Below are positions 62,848-64,000 of a DNA stretch of 64,000 nucleotides, in pieces. Origin of the DNA: CAWBRT01 sp963696525. Its GTDB lineage: Bacteria; Acidobacteriota; Terriglobia; Terriglobales; Acidobacteriaceae. The notes under the pieces were generated by a model, which saw only the letters and a program-made list of their open reading frames with translations, was not told where the DNA came from and ran no database searches. The position numbers and the translations under genes were made by a program. The stretch spans positions 620,001 to 684,000 of the forward strand of contig CAVOKO010000008.1 in NCBI GenBank assembly GCA_963696525.1, read 5' to 3'. The stretch's first letter is position 1. Every line of letters begins with the position of its first letter.

Positions 62848-64000
62848 TTAAGCACCCGCTTCAGCTTCTTCCTGAACTCCGGACCGGGACGCGATAAACT
62901 TCGCGTATTGGGTTAGAGCCAGCAACGGAAAATACTGAAAATACATGTGATATTTTAGATAAAACACGCGAGGGAAACCCGTGCCTGTGTATGGCACTTC
63001 GAACCACGAACCGCTCGCCCTTTGCTCCCCGAGCAGATATGCAATTCCGTGGGCGGTCGAGTCGCTATGGAAATCTCCCGCGGCCATCAGCCCTAGCAAA
63101 GCCCACGCGGTTTGCGAGCAAGTGCTTGGACCGGTTCCCTTCTTATTCGGGTCATCATAGGAATCGCAGCTTTCGCCCCAGCCGCCGTCCGGGTTCTGCA
63201 TCATCCGTATCCACTCCGCCGCCTGCTGCACCATCGCTTCATGGTTGTCGAAGCCGAGCGCGTCCAGGCCGCGCAACACGCACATGGTTCCGTAGAGGTA
63301 GTTCGCGCCCCAGCGGCCGAACCATGAGCCATCTGCTTCCTGCTGCGCGCCAATAAACTTTATGGCACGCTTCACCGCTTTGTCGTTCAGCGTAAACCCG
63401 TAGGTGGCCAGGCACTCCAGCACCCTTCCCGTGATATCCACTGTCGGCGGGTTGAGCATGGCATTGTGGTCGGCGAAGGGCACGTATTGGAACACCATGC
63501 GATTGTTATCTTTATCAAAGGAGGCCCAACCGCCGTTTTTGCACTGCATCGAGAGCACCCAGTCGATGGCGCGTTTAATCGATTCCGACTGGTAGCGCTG
63601 ATCGGACGTATCGACTTGACTTAGACCAAGCATAACCATCGCGGAGTCATCGATATCCGGGTAAAATTCATTGTTGAACTCGAAGTACCAGCCACCCGGC
63701 GGCGTTCGCGGATTCTTGATCGACCAGTCGCCTTTGTTGCGAATCTGTTTTTTCAAGATCCACTCAGCGGCCGCCACCATGCGCGGGTCTTCGCGGTTCG
63801 CCCCGCTTTCGCCGAGGGCAAACAGGGCGTAAGCCGTGTCCCACACCGGCGACATGCAAGGCTGCATGCGGAATGTGTCTTTTTCCTCTATGCCAAGTTT
63901 CTCGAACTCGTCGATGGCGCGAATCACCTGCGGATCGTCCAGCGAGTATCCCAGGCAGCGCAAAGCAATGATCGAGTTGAGTATTCCCGGGTAGATCGCT
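62848..64000 (-). CDS. shc: Squalene-hopene cyclase, C-terminal part (window-truncated)
   Basis: Cyclises squalene to hopene. Only the last 384 codons are in the window; the frame runs open to 64000 (YPGILNSIIAL). The acid motif reads YPDIDDSAMVM where the family has D-x-D-D-T-A, so Thr is replaced by Ser. QW-type repeats are present (QCKNGGWASFDKD, EADGSWFGRWGANY, QNPDGGWGE, QRASGSWFEVPYTG). The C-terminus FPRVFYLKYHMYFQYFPL is typical. First gene of the operon visible here. Confidence 0.95.
   Translation of the reverse strand, partial: AIYPGILNSIIALRCLGYSLDDPQVIRAIDEFEKLGIEEKDTFRMQPCMSPVWDTAYALFALGESGANREDPRMVAAAEWILKKQIRNKGDWSIKNPRTPPGGWYFEFNNEFYPDIDDSAMVMLGLSQVDTSDQRYQSESIKRAIDWVLSMQCKNGGWASFDKDNNRMVFQYVPFADHNAMLNPPTVDITGRVLECLATYGFTLNDKAVKRAIKFIGAQQEADGSWFGRWGANYLYGTMCVLRGLDALGFDNHEAMVQQAAEWIRMMQNPDGGWGESCDSYDDPNKKGTGPSTCSQTAWALLGLMAAGDFHSDSTAHGIAYLLGEQRASGSWFEVPYTGTGFPRVFYLKYHMYFQYFPLLALTQYAKFIASRSGVQEEAEAGA

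Noticed and set aside
1..64000. tRNA-Sec, selA, selB or selD within the window
   Set aside because: None was recognised by reading; the two UGA genes must rely on machinery encoded elsewhere.

Overview
The window looks like a stretch of a GC-rich (about 60% by eye), didermic, aerobic soil bacterium, most plausibly an acidobacterium. That placement is an inference. It rests on the large hopanoid locus, the secreted M13 peptidase and amidase, several small proteins of a type I associate with that phylum, and QueF/PilZ/TolC-type genes. No rRNA or other phylogenetic marker is present, so the phylum call is moderate.

Layout. 0-12.5 kb holds core metabolism: threonine synthase-like, ndk, sucC-sucD, an M13 peptidase, an amidase, a secreted peroxiredoxin interrupted by an in-frame TGA exactly at the peroxidatic residue, an acyl-CoA synthetase, a flavin reductase with one frameshift, and a periplasmic asparaginase. 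12.5-23.3 kb holds transport and carboxylate metabolism: a POT peptide transporter, enoyl-CoA hydratase, a DASS anion symporter whose upstream region carries a 129-bp MITE-like element, a CitE-type lyase, a second succinyl-CoA-ligase-like pair (beta subunit badly frameshifted), an orphan malonate decarboxylase alpha subunit (MdcA) and an MHS/MFS permease. 23.3-33.6 kb is gene-poor and partly degraded: thiM-thiE with two tiny coupled genes, a hydrolase, a ModA-like binding protein, a frameshifted AmpG-type permease, short tandem repeats, and tRNA-Gln(CTG). 33.6-46.1 kb holds mixed housekeeping and regulatory genes, including a thioesterase, GNAT, an HExxPGH metalloprotein, an esterase, a coiled-coil membrane protein, DUF218, PilZ-REC-PilZ, a SET-domain protein, a CMD/AhpD-like gene with a TGA at the second position of its CxxC motif, queF and YihY. 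46.3-51.2 kb encodes a periplasmic adaptor, a TPR protein, TolC and an ABC-type permease. 51.4-64 kb is the hopanoid region: hpnJ, two half-size DMT proteins, and on the minus strand shc (cut by the window end), hpnH, hpnA, hpnG, two zinc MDR dehydrogenases, hpnC, hpnD and hpnE.

How genes work together. HpnC/D/E make squalene from farnesyl-PP, Shc cyclises it, HpnH adds adenosine, HpnG removes adenine, HpnA and the two dehydrogenases are likely tailoring enzymes, and HpnJ belongs to composite-hopanoid side-chain chemistry. SucCD is the TCA-cycle enzyme. The CitE/ligase-like/DASS genes suggest CoA activation and cleavage of an imported hydroxy-dicarboxylate.

Main discoveries. (1) Two independent thiol-redox genes have a UGA replacing the catalytic cysteine and a hairpin of bacterial SECIS geometry just downstream, so they are probably selenoproteins that automatic annotation would split. 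(2) A dispersed palindromic repeat family (CCCCAACRAGC core) recurs in the window, and one copy sits in frame inside hpnD as an 87-nt, 29-codon insertion. (3) A MITE-like element abuts the ribosome binding site of a transporter. Frameshifts in five genes, at least two next to homopolymers, mean that sequencing error must be excluded before calling genes dead.
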